64,000 bases of DNA from Bimastos eiseni. Its lineage: Eukaryota; Annelida; Clitellata; Crassiclitellata; Lumbricidae. The stretch is from NCBI GenBank assembly GCA_959347315.1, contig OY365810.1, positions 8,200,598 to 8,264,597 on the forward strand, written 5' to 3'. The translations under genes were made by a program, and so were the position numbers. Positions 44,774 through 57,171 of the stretch are shown here, piece after piece (position 1 is the stretch's first letter; each line of letters begins with the position of its first letter). The notes below the pieces were generated by a model that searched no databases, was not told where the DNA came from, and saw nothing but the letters and a program-made list of their open reading frames with translations.

Positions 44774-45448
44774 AGTAACACGATTCGACCGCCTACTTGG
44801 TCAACTATCAGTAACGAACCATCGTTATAGATTGCCATATTGTTCGGAAGGTAAGATCCAAATTGCGGTCTTTATCGGAAGGTGCTATCAATACTTTTCC
44901 TTTTCCGTTTATCAAAGCGATTCCGATTCTAGGTCTTCGATCGTAGACCACAACAAAGCGATCGCTAGTTAGTTTAACCGCATGCCAAGGATTGGGTACA
45001 GTAAGCATTATATCGCGAACCAGTTGTCCATCAGAAGTTATTTCCAATAGCTTACTATTATTCAGGACGGCTAAGATGAGATTCGATTCATCGGTAACAG
45101 ACAATCGACCCCAATCGTTGCCTTGCCAGACCTTCTTTAATATACATCCGTTTATATCGACTCTCAGGATTTCCATCGGTTGACCATGAGGTTTTCCATC
45201 GACAATATATAAGCAATTGTTTCTGGAACATGATACGATGTCTCGCGGTTTCTTTAAATTATCAACCGCAAAACTCCGTTGAAACCGAAGGCTAGTCCTA
45301 CTGAAAACTTCTATTTCAGAGTCATATTTTGCTATAGCAAATATGTCATCAGCTAAAACCGCCAATCCACGGAATCTTGTGTTAGGCTTTTCTTCACGTC
45401 TTCTGATTGTCAAAAGTAATTTCGGATCTGTTTTGAAGTCGACGATTT
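44774..45448 (-). pseudogene. Gene 4 exon E9, truncated propeller
   Basis: Open for about 200 codons with GLAVLADDIFAI, DWGRLSVTDESN and PWHAVKLTSDRFVVVY, then a one-base deletion near 44863 leads to a stop at 44808. The last part of the propeller is deleted, joining at about 44773 to 3' flank. Confidence 0.8.
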
Positions 45449-45769
45449 CTGCGTTAAAAACAACACACATTACCATCGCTCGCAAATTTTCTGGAAGGTG
45501 AAGCAGAAAAGGAATTGAGTAGTGACACAACGTGTCACTCACTTACCACGAGCGTTGCTACTACACTCGTAGCACAGCTTCTTCATAGTCGGCCTCAACT
45601 TTCAGGCTATTTGGTCGATTGGCTTGTCTCAACCGCATCCAGCGCTCTTTTGCTCCATCATACCTACTTGATATCTGAAGAACGGTGTCACGGGCTCAGG
45701 GAAGTCGCACCCTCCATTCTGCTGGCATGGATTTGGGTCTAGTTTGTCTGCAACGCTAAAAAGTAAACT

Positions 45770-45930
45770 GGAGCATTTTCACTAGTGGGTCCGAAGATGT
45801 GGAACGTCTTCCATCTGGAGCAGTGCCTGTTTCATAGAATGCTCTATGACCCTTCGCACAATGGAACACCTCTTGACAGACCTCTGAAGATGTGTCATAA
45901 AAATCTCCGAAAGAGTTAATAAATGTACAT
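45770..45930 (+). mobile_element. LINE 3' tail in last intron of gene 4
   Basis: Same as 26330-26500. Confidence 0.5.
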
Positions 45931-46424
45931 GTACATAGACCTATGATTATGTAACGTATTCGAACATTTATATAGCCTGCCTTAGAGATATCTAGATATT
46001 CAGAGGCGCTCTCTGTGCTAGCATATGTAATGTTAACTGCAATTATGATTGCATCAAAACAAAACTTAGCAAACAAACTGCTTGACCTTGTACTTTGTTT
46101 GTGTTTGATTGCGCATATGTATGCATTCGAACAATCGAACCTTCGGATTATCGATCGGACACCAGTCAACTTTTGAGAGTGATGTGCATTGCCTATGGCA
46201 AGGATGTATGCTTAGGTTTTCTCCCCAATACATTCTTTCATTTACCCGCAAGTTGTCCATTAAGAAAGTGACAAAATCATTCATTTGACAATATTGATTT
46301 ACTCTAAGTTTCTGTGCCTCGCTGACCGAAAAAATTATTGAAAATCTCTTACACTGCATTACTAGTTGGTGCTAGACTACTATGACTTAAATCAACAGAC
46401 AAGTAAACAATTACTGAAACTCAC

Positions 46425-46840
46425 TTTTTGTAAAATCCTTCATGTATGTTGTGACACCGGTGGGGACAACTGTTGAGTCAGACGACACATTTTCATTGAA
46501 ATATTTCTTGAAAATTGTGGCAAGTTTCCCAACTAATATGTTGGATGAATACATAGTTTGCAAATTTCTTTGTGCATTTTTTGACAGGCACCAAAACCAG
46601 ATCACAAGTCCATTGTCCTCCTGATGACAATATGGGGCGATGATAATTTCATCTTCTATGCTGTCTGCTGCTGCGCTTTGACTGCTAGAAAGTGGCACTC
46701 CCTCTTGCCACTTGTTTAGTTCCTCGACCAACATGGCTTCAATTTCTTCCAGCGCTTCCATGTTCTCGATGGACGATTTAGCGAGAAAACTAAGCGATTG
46801 TTTGACCAGCTTTGTGTCGATACCTTTGACTTAACAAGAA
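46425..46840 (-). pseudogene. Gene 4 exon E8, frameshifted
   Basis: WFWC domain recognisable (GLVIWFWCLSKNAQ, KLATIFKKYF) but a two-base insertion (TTTGTGTCG for TTTGTCG, near 46815) shifts the frame from the acceptor. Six bases are also missing at the donor end. Confidence 0.75.
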
Positions 46841-47571
46841 CTAAAAGTACATGAAATACATTAAATAAAAATTAAAATCACATTTCTCTGGCTATTATAA
46901 GAACAAATGCTGTGCGCTTATATTTGATAAAATACGAAACATGAAAGATGGAGAGCCAATGTTTGTTCGTTGACCAAAGATTGCATATGCATGCAATATT
47001 AAACTCACGAGGAATGATTCAAATCACATGATGCATACAAGCATTGAAACATACAAAAAACTACAAGTCGCATACAAAAATCTAAAACATAATTCGAACA
47101 GCCCGGCATTTATAACTTAACCGCAGAGACTGCTGGCAGATTGCTATAATCCTTCAGCGGTGGCAGGATATTTCCCGGGAGATGTCAGTTGCATTAGTTT
47201 CCATTAGCTTACTGCATGCCTGATGAACTCATACTTTAAATAGTACCGATATAACTTTTGAATTTTTAGGACGGCATCGTCACCAGCACATGAATTTATT
47301 ACATTTTTATTTTTCAAAATTTTGAGGTAAATGAAGTTCACTATTACAGGAGCCCATATCTGCATCTACTATCCTCCAATCCTAGCGACAATACTGCAGC
47401 TGACAAAAACAAATTTAAACACATCGTTTCTACTTGTAATTTGTGTATATCGTGGTTCTTTTTCTATGCCTCATTCCATGCTACTTTTTGTAGATGTAAG
47501 AGATTATATCACATCATCATACTCATCATAATAAAATAAAGGCAAGAAATTGGATTTAAAATAATCGTTAC
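46841..47571 (-). other. Gene 4 intron 7
   Basis: Aligned with gene 3 intron 7; an extra block at about 47030-47115 matches ghost debris near 21470. Confidence 0.4.
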
Positions 47572-47820
47572 CTCCTCCTTTTACCAAAAGGTCGACAATA
47601 AAATTCTGTTCAGTTTCACGAAGGCATTCTAGAACCCTTAGGCCTTTGTCCTGCTTGAACTTAATCGCCCTCATCCAATGTGCAAGTTCACTATTTCTAA
47701 AGAAGCTGCCACGCTGATTGATTAGCTGCAATCGTTCTTCATCCGCTTTGTTCAAAGTATAAAAAAAGTAAAGAAACGCAATAACACGCAGTATACTTAC
47801 AAATATGGACCCGCTCTGGT
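47572..47820 (-). CDS. Gene 4 exon E7, CARD-like domain lacking first helix
   Basis: If the upstream tttcag acceptor at 47821 is used, 249 bases stay in frame. A nearer acceptor (aaag at 47746) also keeps phase. The segment from the old acceptor to the start of DEERLQL has been deleted, by a different breakpoint from gene 2. Confidence 0.5.
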
Positions 47821-47904
47821 CTGAAATGATGTACAATCCTATCACATTATGTAATGTGCATGATATATTCTTGTTTAAATGTTTAACTGAACCACACAAG
47901 CGCA

Positions 47905-48848
47905 GGTGTCCGGGCAGTACGCAGCAGGACAGTTTGCCGACGACAGTACGCCGCGAAAAATTGTTGAAAATGAAGATGTCTAGCGTAATGGGCGCCCTGC
48001 TTGGCTGCCGACGGTAAAATTCGATTCCTGTACTGACTCGTCATCATTCGCTCATATTATGCTTGTAATCATTCTGCGGTTAGCCAGTTTGAAATTAAAC
48101 GAAGCTTGTTATTAATTCGCCGTAAGGCATTTCGCCGCGAGGGGCTGAAAGTTCACGCTATTTATATTTCTTCAGTGGGGAATCTTCACCAGCAATAAGA
48201 AAGTGGACGTTCATTCTGACGCGAATCATCTCGACTCGCCCAGATGATGATGAACAATTCCAAATCTCCTTCTCTTCGCTTTTGCCTTCCGGTTGATAAA
48301 TGTATCCTTCATACGTCAACAGTCGTTTGTCTATAATCGACTCAACAAACTCGAGCGCCATTTACGTAAAAACGCAACTACATTCGCATTTTTAGAGGTT
48401 TATATACTTTACTGCACGTGTAGTTGTATAAAAAAATTTCAGTTATTTCGCAGCCTTCTCTTTTAAGAAACATCAGGGCCAATTACTATGGCTCTGGCAG
48501 GTGCAATGAATTTGGGACGCTAGAACGATACAATGTGAGTTGTTGGAATTTGGGACGTTAAACTGATAAATCGCCTTAAGAAGCGTCGGAGTAGGCTTTT
48601 AAAGTTAGCCAATGCTTTGTTAAGTAAGCAGCCATATATATATATATATATAATGTTCGCAGCCTGCGCTTTTAGGAAGCGTCGGTTCCGGCCTTTAAAT
48701 TCAGCTTTTGAGAAACGCCGGCCTTTAAACTATAAATTTAGCAAATGTTTGATTAATTCGCGGTGGGCCAACTGCGGCCAACTGTCCTAGCGGCGAACTG
48801 TCCGTGGCGTAGGCCTACTGTTCTCGGCAAACTGTCCTGCTGCGTATT
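47905..48848. mobile_element. Foldback element with FLYWCH relic, gene 4 intron 6
   Basis: Both arms present (GGACAGTTTGCCG at left, GGCAAACTGTCC at right). About 170 bases more than gene 2 between the left arm and the FLYWCH piece, so this copy may be closer to the original. Confidence 0.6.
48158..48361 (-). pseudogene. FLYWCH relic, gene 4
   Basis: 67-codon frame MALEFVESI...LLTYEGYIYQPE...EIWNCSSSS. Open, with the first Cys only. Confidence 0.5.
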
Positions 48849-49028
48849 GCTATTGAACCCAACCGCATGGTTCAACCATCCCAAAGAAATTAATGTTAAA
48901 ACGAAGAAATACTTTTGTGATATGTTAACAAAGGTCAAAGCATCAATCTATAGGTGGAGCAATTCAATCTACGCAATTTAACAACGCCAACAATCTATAT
49001 AAAAAAACTGTATGGAGGGAAAGCTCAC

Positions 49029-49842
49029 CTTGAACAACGTATGTAATGTTTGTGTCTTCGGGCTTAGCATTGAGCTGTTCTAACTGAGTTGTTGCAAAGA
49101 TGTATCAGTCGTCTAGCTCTTTTCTTTGAAGTTTCTCAATGTCCAATTCAACTTGTAACTTCAGAATTTCTTCAATAAACAATGACTTTTCTTCCAGTGT
49201 TCTATTTTGAGTTTCAATGAGGTCAAACTTTTCTGCTTCAGCCAACTCTAAACATTTTTCATTCTCTTTCAGACGCACTAAAAGATTATACTTATTTTCC
49301 TGTGCCTGATGTAACTGAATTTCTAGCTCATTCCTCATTCTGTTCTCCTTTTTCAGTGTTTTGCATAATTCATTCAACTTGTTTCGTTCAGTTCTCAATA
49401 AAATCATCTCGTTATTGCTTTTCTTGAAACTTTCTTCAGACCTGCGAAGTTCATATTCGGTCGACGTTAAACTGGCATTCAGTTCGACCATTTGTTGCTG
49501 AAAAAAGTGTGTATCGCATTCTGCTCTCGTCAATTTATTTTCCATTTCTATTATGACAGTTTTTTTTCATAAGGTTCTCTTCGTTTAATCGCCTGAACTT
49601 CGCTTTTTCATCGTGTATATCAGCCTTCAGTTTGTTGATCTTCTGTTCCAGTTGCATCCGATCCTCAGTACTTTGTGATCTTTCGCTGATTAATTCCTGT
49701 TGCATGGAATGCAATTGTGTTTGGCAAACCTCGTTTAACGATGCAGTAGCGGAGTATTTACTGACGTTTTCTCGCAACTGTTCCAGTTCCGCGTCTGATT
49801 CGACTTTTCTTGCGATGGTTTCTTTCCTCATTCGATGACATT
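49029..49842 (-). pseudogene. Gene 4 exon E6, broken coiled coil
   Basis: 814 bases instead of 813: a T run near 49560 has one extra base, shifting frame after LNEENLMKK. A later Arg codon (in ELDDRYIF of gene 2) is TGA at about 49105. Confidence 0.8.
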
Positions 49843-50153
49843 CTTTAAAATAAAGAAATCAGTTATAATCGTTGGTGATAACTGGAATTTGCTCTGTAAC
49901 TTGATCTGAAATAGGCCTAGTACGACCATTTTATTTTATCACTTTATGGTATCTGACTATGATTATGATATTGAGATTCACTCTGGTATATTCTTCAAAG
50001 ACATTGGTGAGTTGAGACACCTGATGTCGACAACCTGGCCAGAGCTTTTGTCCATCTGAGCCATATGACCCACATTGAATCCGTTTCATTCTTCATCGGA
50101 ATAACTACTCCATTTATGCTAAATTTTAAAAGTATAAGAAAATCGATATTCAC

Positions 50154-50301
50154 CTTCAAGTAAAATACGGAAACTCATTTTCGAACTATCTTCTACTTTG
50201 TCCAAGCTAGAAAGGTCAACAGACGCGACTTTGGTAACTATTTCTATCTTCAGATGAGGCTCAAGTGTTTGCAACCTTGATTGAAGCGTGTCTCGACCAG
50301 T
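50154..50301 (-). CDS. Gene 4 exon E5b
   Basis: 148 bases, open. Second E5, in a segment resembling gene 2. Confidence 0.55.
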
Positions 50302-50465
50302 CTAAAAATATCAGTAAATTGTAGATTACATGTATATTGACGTCAAAGTGTAAGTAACAACAGTCTCAAGTGTATAACATTTATTGCATTTTGTTTTCCG
50401 ATCCCATGGCAAGTCTACATTTGATGAATTATGCCACTAAGAAATTATTGAGATAGATTAGTACC

Positions 50466-51790
50466 TACTACGTATGAGTTCACGTCTTTGCAGTCAATCA
50501 GTTGGATATCACTTCTCTGCGGGTGATACACAGATCTATATTTCCTTTGAGGGTTTGTCCTGTCAATCTCCCTTTCAACAGTTCTCTACTGTCTTCGACG
50601 AGGTACACTGGTACAGTCTTGGATGGGGTCTAAAAATCTCCTTCTCAAGCCTTCAAAAACGGAATTTGTACTTCAGGGAACCCCTCAGCAACTCAAGAAG
50701 CTTGACGGGTTAACTTAATCATGTCAGATTGGGTGAATATCTTGTTCAGTTATCAATTCGACAATGTCTGTTACTGAGTATGTCAATGGCTTTTGCAAGT
50801 TGACATATATTGTTAGATGCTATGCCTATGTTCTTTTACTGCTCTGCTCTAAATATCTAACATAGGGTAAACGACATTATAATTATATATTTATTGTACT
50901 GATCTAAGGTGCAATTTTGAACTGCCTCTAAAGGTTAAATATATTCCGTACCTAGTCAGGAAGGAGCGGCTTTAGAAGGAGTTGCCTGTGGTCTATATAA
51001 GGATCCGTTGTAGGATTGCCAGAGAGAGGAAGTGTTAACTTTCTAGTTAAGCTTATGATGGTTGTTTATCCGAGACTCGTTGTCTCTTTTGCGGTCTTTG
51101 CCAAAACCGGCTACACCGTTCTGCGTCTTGTCGACAGACCGAACTGCTTGTCTACCCTGCTTCACACTGTCTACTTCTCCGGCGGAAGAGGACGCATTGT
51201 TCGTTTCTACATGTTCATATGTTTGATTTGGATATTGTTTTAATATAATTTTTTTTCAAATTACCCCTTGTTCGTTCTCCATCAAAATGCTACAATATGC
51301 ATATTCGTGATATACATAGAATTAGGCGTTATTTTGCTTATATCTGCGCGTGTGACAAAATCCAATGCCGTGATCTCTAGTCGCCATGACTAATGTAATT
51401 CAATTCTCACTGGCATTACAAATTCCAACTTGCAGAAACTCCAGAGTGTTCAGAATTCTTTGGCTAGAGTAATAACTTATACATCAAACTATGAGCATAT
51501 AACTCTTGTGTTCAAAACATTGCATTGGCTTCCTGTTCGTCAGAGAATCTCTTTCATACTTGGTCTTATTGTCTACTAAACACTGAATTATGGTAAACCA
51601 CAGTACAAAAACTCATAATCATTCAATTCGGTCATCTACCTGCCTTTCTTTGGCTGTTCCGCGGACAAGGACTGTCCTTGGTCGTCGGACTTTCTCGGGG
51701 GCTGGACCCAGGTTCTGGAACTTCCTCCCTGTGTCTGTTCGATTTGCTCAGTCTGCTTCTTTGCTTCGATCTCGACTCATTATTAATATT
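50466..51790 (+). mobile_element. L2/CR1-like LINE relic, gene 4 (gene 2-like copy)
   Basis: Near-identical to 13790-15065, including the corrupted FSAGDTQIYIS box and the GAGPRFWNFLPVSV tail. Confidence 0.72.
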
Positions 51791-51947
51791 GATATCAATA
51801 TTAATAATAGATGATGCAAATATTTGATAGCGAGGTCATTTCTCGCTAAGTATCAGACTGAATTGACATAATATATCTACCCATAACAAAGATAGTGATG
51901 TTGATCGACAATAAAGACCTTTATATGAAAGGGGTTAATAGGCCTAC

Positions 51948-52217
51948 CATCCGAAAACGAACTGCTTTCTTTTTTGTCTGTTTTGCAACAACGCATATCG
52001 ACTTGGCATCCTGTTGAACTGCGATTGACTGGGTGTCTGGCTTTGGTGGTGGAATTGGTTTCGACAACGAGCGTGACGAAATAAGTTTTTGTCCAGTTTT
52101 AGGCGACGTTTTCGACGGAGTAACTGGCGTTGAAGAGGATATCAATGTTACGGGTTTCTCTTCATGTTCAATAAGCACTATTATTTGCAGTTCCTTGCAT
52201 ATACCTGTTGTTTCTTG
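51948..52217 (-). pseudogene. Gene 4 truncated second E4
   Basis: Matches E4 from QETTGICKEL onward, nearly identical to gene 2, but its 5' part and acceptor are replaced at 52217/52218 by intron-5 sequence of gene 3 type (aaaacaatttggttgtctg). Confidence 0.75.
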
Positions 52218-52434
52218 AAAACAATTTGGTTGTCTGACTTTAATTATGATATTGAGATTCACTCTGGTATATTCTTCAAAGACATTGTTAAGTTGAGACA
52301 CCAGATGTCGACAACCTGGCCAGAGCTTTTGTCCATCTGAGCCATATGACCTACATTGGATCCGTTTCATTCTTTATCGGAATAAATACTTCATTTATGC
52401 TAAATCTTAAAAGTGTAAGAAAATCGATATTCAC

Positions 52435-52582
52435 CTTCAAGTAAAATACGGAAACTCATTCTCGAACTATCTTCTATTTTGTCCAAGCGAGAAAGGTCAA
52501 CAGATGCGACTTTGGTAACTATTTCTATCTTCAGATGAGGCTCAAGTGTTTGCAACCTTGATTGAAGCGTGTCTCCACCAGT
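52435..52582 (-). CDS. Gene 4 exon E5a
   Basis: 148 bases, open, with intact borders. First of two E5 copies, in a segment resembling gene 3. Confidence 0.55.
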
Positions 52583-52739
52583 CTAAAAATATCATAAAAA
52601 TGCATATGACAAATATATTGACGTCAAAGTGAAAGAACAACGGTCTCAAGTGTATGACATTTATTGCATTTTGTTTTACGATCCCATGGCAAGTCGACAT
52701 TTGATGAATTATGCCTTTAAGAATTTATTGAGATAGCTA

Positions 52740-54085
52740 CTACCTATGAGTTCACGTCTTTGCAGTCAATCAGTTGGATATCACTTCTATGCAGGTGATA
52801 CACAGAGTATCCTATCAAAAGGGCGAAAATTAAACGGGCGCAACCAAAAGGGCGAAAATCAAAAGGGCGAACGATCAAAAGAGCGCACGATCAAATGGGC
52901 GACAATCGAAAGGCCTCAAAAAGCGCGACGTTCAAAAGCGCGAAAAATAAATGGGCGAACGTTCAAAAGGGCGAAAATCAAATAAATGAACAGAACGAGT
53001 CAGAGAACATCTTGTAATCCATGACAAGCAATGATTAAAAAGCACGAGTCAGTGAACATGTTGTGATCCATGACAAACAATGGATGACGTCTAAAAATAT
53101 CCTTCACAATCCTTCAACAACGGAATTGTACTTCTGGGAACCCCTCAGCAACTCAAGAAACATGACGGGTTAACTTAATCATGTAAGATTGGGTGAATAT
53201 CTTGTTCAGTTATCAATTCGACAATGTCTGTTACTGAGTATGTAAATGGCATTTGCAAGTTGTCATAAATTGTTAGATGCTAGGCCTATGTTCTAGTACT
53301 GCTCTGCTCTAAATATCTAACATAAGGTAAGCGCCATTATAATTATATATTTATTGTACTGATCTAAAGGGCAATTTTGAACTGCCTTTAAAGGTTAAAT
53401 ATATTCCGTACCTAGTCAGAAAGGAGCGGCATTAGGGGGAGTTACCTGTAGTAAGGGTCCGTTGTAGGGATTGCCAGAGAGAGGAAGTGTTAACTTTCTA
53501 GTTAAGCTTGTGATGGTTGGGTTTCTGAGACTCGTTTTCTCTTTTGCGGTCTTTGCCAAAACCTCTGGATTTAATTAAGCTTAGCTAAGTCGTCGTACTT
53601 TGAGCTCGTGTTGCTGCCGGTTCTGCGTCTTGTCGACAGACCGAACTGCTTGTCTACCCTACTTCACACTGTCTACCCTTCCGGCGGAATTCCTTGGCTA
53701 GAGTTATAACTTATACATCAAACTCTGAGCATATAACTCTTGTGTTCAAAACATTGCATTGGCTTCCTGTTCGTCGGAGAATCTCTTTCGTACTTGGTCT
53801 TATTGTCTACTAAACACTGAATTATGGTAAACCACAGTACAAAAACTCATAATCATTCAACTCGGTCATCTACCTGCCTTTCTTTGGCTGATCCGCGGAC
53901 AAGGACTGTCCTTGGTCGTCGGGCTTTCTCGGGGGCTGGACCCAGGTTCTGGAACTTACTCCCTGTGTCTGTTCGATTTGCCCAGTCTGCTTCTTTGCTC
54001 CGATCTCGACTCAAAGCCTTCCTTTTCCAGTTGGCATGCACTCCGTATACTGTCGTTCTGTCTTAATGGAGTGACCTCTTGGAAT
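52740..54085 (+). mobile_element. L2/CR1-like LINE relic, gene 4 (gene 3-like copy)
   Basis: Second LINE copy in gene 4, with the phrase array and the SRLKAFLFQLA end as in gene 3, but a deletion at about 53690 removes the middle. Confidence 0.7.
52806..52985. repeat. Phrase-repeat array (ATCAAAAGGGCGAA)n
   Basis: About ten imperfect copies, diverged from 30968-31190. Confidence 0.7.
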
Positions 54086-54359
54086 TGACCAGACTACGGT
54101 ATGGAGTTTTTGCGCCATCAGTTGGGGCACTCAGAATTAGACACGGATGCCATGGAAGTGCTGATTAATAATAAAAATAATAATATTAATATTATTAATA
54201 TTGATATCAATATTAATAATCGATGATGCAAATAAATGATAATGAGGTCATTTCTCGCTAAGCATCAGACTGAATTGACATAATATATCTACTCGTAATA
54301 AAGATAGGGATGTTGAACGACAATAAAGACATTTATATGAAAAGGGTTAATAGGCCTAC

Positions 54360-54667
54360 CATCCGAAAATGGACTGCTTTCTTTTTTGTCTTATTTGCAA
54401 CAACGCGTATCGACTTGACATCATGTTGAACTGCGATTGACTGGGTGTCTGGCTTTGGTGGTGGAATTGGTTTCGACAACGAACGTGGCGAAACAAGTAT
54501 ATGTCCAGTTTTAGGCGACGTTTTCGATGGAGTAACTGACTTTGAAGAGGATATCAATGTTACGGGTTTCTCTTCATGTTCAATAAGCACTATTGTTTGC
54601 AGTTCCTTGCATATACCTGTTGTTTCTTGCATTGCAGGTGACTCTGTTGCGCCGTCAGAAGCTGAAT
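54360..54667 (-). CDS. Gene 4 exon E4, linker
   Basis: 308 bases, open, phase as in the other copies; PIPPPKP present. Resembles gene 3 more than gene 2 (TGHIL rather than TGQKL). Confidence 0.6.
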
Positions 54668-55309
54668 CTGTGAATTCAGTCAAGTACAAACTAAGATTGT
54701 ATCGGAACCTTAAAAAATTGGAAGCAATGCATTCGTTCAGCATTGTCTGTAATTTCTTGGTTGCTTCTTGAAGCATTGAAAGTAATCAGTAAGGAGAAAA
54801 TGAAAATATTTACATTTTCTCCTTATTCGAAAACAGGTTTCCATGAAATCAACGACGCGATCCACTTCTCCTTGCACTTGATGTAGCCTATTTGCCGGTG
54901 GAGCGAGTAGGCCTACATGTAAGTATTTGACCACACAAAGAGGTGACAACAGCGTATGAATACAGTGCCAATGAACAGAAATTTCTACTGCATGGATTCT
55001 ATCATATATTTATCATCTGCGGGCCTTTTCCATAACTGCTTCAATTCGTGCAATACCAAGGGATTGAAGTGAAGTTCGAAAGCCAGGATGTAGATCAACA
55101 CGATTTTTTAAATATATATCGCCTGAAAATTTGACTTACCGATTATGGCTAATTCAAGAATACCATATTGAGTAATTCCCAATATTGTCAAATCTTGGAC
55201 ATAAGTAAGTTAAGGTCAGATACCAGAGTCTATAGCGACAACGTCGCTCTAACTGCTTTATTAATCGCCTAGACAATGCTACGAGTCTACGATGAACTGT
55301 TGAACTTGA

Positions 55310-55992
55310 AGCAGCCGCGGAGCAGGACGTTTTTGCGCAACCGTTTTGAAGCAGGAAGTTGTCGCGCAGCACGTTTTGGCGCACATCTATGATACAATAT
55401 ATAGAATAATATGAAGTTTGCTTTCTCTGGAGTTCTGATCTTATTATGAAAATAATTATGTAAACTGGGATCTGGAATGATGAAATGAATCATGCTTTAA
55501 TGGAAGCCGGATGGATATGAGATATATACTTGCCTTGTAACTCTTTTAGTCACAATCTTTTCATTTTTCCAGATTTCAATTAGGCATTATTATTTTCGTC
55601 ACTCCAGCGTCTTTTTAGGCATAATTATTTCATCAATCCGGCTTTCTATTAGGCATAATTATTTTCATCAATCCAGCTTCCTATTAAGCACGAATGTTTT
55701 CATCAATTCAATTTCCATTTAAATCTGATTATTTTCATAAATCCAGCGTACATTTATGTATGATTCTTTTCACGGATCCCTCTTTTGCTGCCGACGCTCG
55801 CGAGACTTAGCCTGATTTGCCCTGCCGAATAATTCACGACACTAAAGTGATAGATTGCCATATAATATACTTAGGTAATATATAATATACAGTATTATTG
55901 TATCAGGTTTCTGCGCCAAAACGTCCTGCTCCAAAATGGGAACGTCCTGCTCCAAAACGGCTTTGCCAAAACGTTATGTTCCGAAGCAGCGG
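55310..55992. mobile_element. Foldback element with GGAGCAGGACGTTTTGGCGC arms
   Basis: Left arm 55310-55390 and right arm 55909-55992 are inverse, both built from GGAGCAGGACGTTTT phrases and GAAGCAGCGG ends. The core, 55556-55790, is the 'catcaatccagcttcctatt' minisatellite. It sits exactly where gene 4 loses its CARD exons. Confidence 0.65.
55556..55790. repeat. Minisatellite, about 35-bp unit
   Basis: Six or so imperfect units of 'catcaatccagcttcctatt' plus 'aggcataattatttt'. Same unit inside elements with different arms at 6280-6545 and 23930-24010. Confidence 0.65.
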
Positions 55993-57074
55993 TTCTGCAG
56001 CACAAATTAGTTTTGAGCCAATAATATTATTTTCCTGATAAACTCGTTTTAATGAGTCAACCTCGTGTATTAAATCCTAGCAATTGTCAGCAAAGTAACT
56101 TTCACAAAAGATTTTACAAATGACCCTGTAGGATAATCTTCCACAAAAATTAAAATTTATTGCAAAGACTTGACGCTGCAAAACGTGTTTAAGTCCAGTT
56201 ACTACGGAATCAATAACCGGATAAAAATTCCATCTCTGAGCTCATCCCTTGCAGACTTTACAATTAAAAATGTTTCAACAACTGCAGTTCGTGAATGTTT
56301 GTAGGCTTTCATTTTGTCAGTTAGCTTTCGTTCACGTAATTTGTTGGCAGCATAACTAACAGTTTGAGAAGAACAATTGATGCCAACAGCTTGGGCAACA
56401 AGTTAACATTCATCATATAATCTGTCCCAGGATTCTCATAACTTAAAAAAAATATTTGTGATGAGACCATCAATGTTGTCTCTTTCTACATCAATTGTTT
56501 TATCACGATTTTAGATAACTAAATTTCTCTCTGACTGACAGTGATGATTGTTGATGAATCCATGATAACTTTGATGAGTGAGTGATGTATCACGTAAGTT
56601 TAGCGCTTTGGATTTTGCAACATTTTCTAGTAGGCCACTACGTATTAAAGTATACTGTCAATCAGTCTTTCATTTAGACTAAATTTCAAGATAAAAATTG
56701 TACCGGACCCCCAATATGCCCACGACGGGTCTGGCTAAAGGTTCAGTTTGTAGCATCGTCTATTTTATTGTATTTGACACTAGAGTAGTCTAACTTTGAC
56801 ACAAATTCGGTCTAATCCGGTCCAATCTATTCTCATTAAGTCTCCCTTCTGAGACATTGCTACTCTAGTAAAGACTAACAAGTGGGCACATGTTTATATC
56901 GTAAAAAACGTCGGTTTATAAAGACAGTGGCTTAATATGTTCAAAGCGATAACTTGCCATCCAACATTGATTAATTATATCAATCTAAACTGATGCCAAA
57001 GCTAGTGAAAATAGACTGATAAGCCTATTTCTCGCTTATATCTGCCAATTGAATTTGCATTAACATAAAGTTAC
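55993..57074. other. Gene 4 region replacing CARD exons
   Basis: About 56000-56700 has no counterpart in genes 1-3. From about 56730 the normal intron 1 sequence resumes. I looked for CARD A and CARD B here and found neither. Confidence 0.6.
56202..56402 (-). pseudogene. Unrecognised coding-like relic
   Basis: 66 codons with no start, reading AQAVGINCSSQTVSYAANKL and RTAVVETFLIVKSARDEL before TAG. Composition looks protein-like and no other copy is in the window. Perhaps transposon debris; no family recognised. Confidence 0.25.
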
Positions 57075-57171
57075 CTTCCTGTTGTGCAATTTGAATGAAT
57101 GTTGCTTCATCTTCAACAAGTTGTAGAGCAAAATGCCACAGTTGATCTCTTCGCGACGGATATCCAGGCAT
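57075..57171 (-). CDS. Gene 4 exon E1
   Basis: 97 bases, open: MPGYPSRRDQLWHFALQLVE, donor gtaac. Intact despite decay elsewhere. Confidence 0.65.

Larger units (their letters stand above)
44774..57171 (-). pseudogene. Gene 4: decayed copy lacking both N-terminal CARDs
   Basis: Recognisable pieces in order: E1 57171-57075, E4 54667-54360, E5a 52582-52435, truncated E4' 52217-51948, E5b 50301-50154, E6 49842-49029, E7 47820-47572, E8 46840-46425, E9 45448-44774. E2 and E3 are absent; a foldback element starts where intron 3 homology ends. E6 has a one-base insertion and a nonsense codon, E8 a two-base insertion, E9 a one-base deletion and a missing 3' end. Two E5 copies (148 bases each) would also shift the frame. 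It cannot make the full protein. Confidence 0.85.

Noticed and set aside
55154..55493. Minus-strand frames near the gene 4 CARD position as diverged CARDs
   Set aside because: They cross the foldback arm and lack any CARD spacing (no LLSIIARK or FEKFLEAL-like helix).
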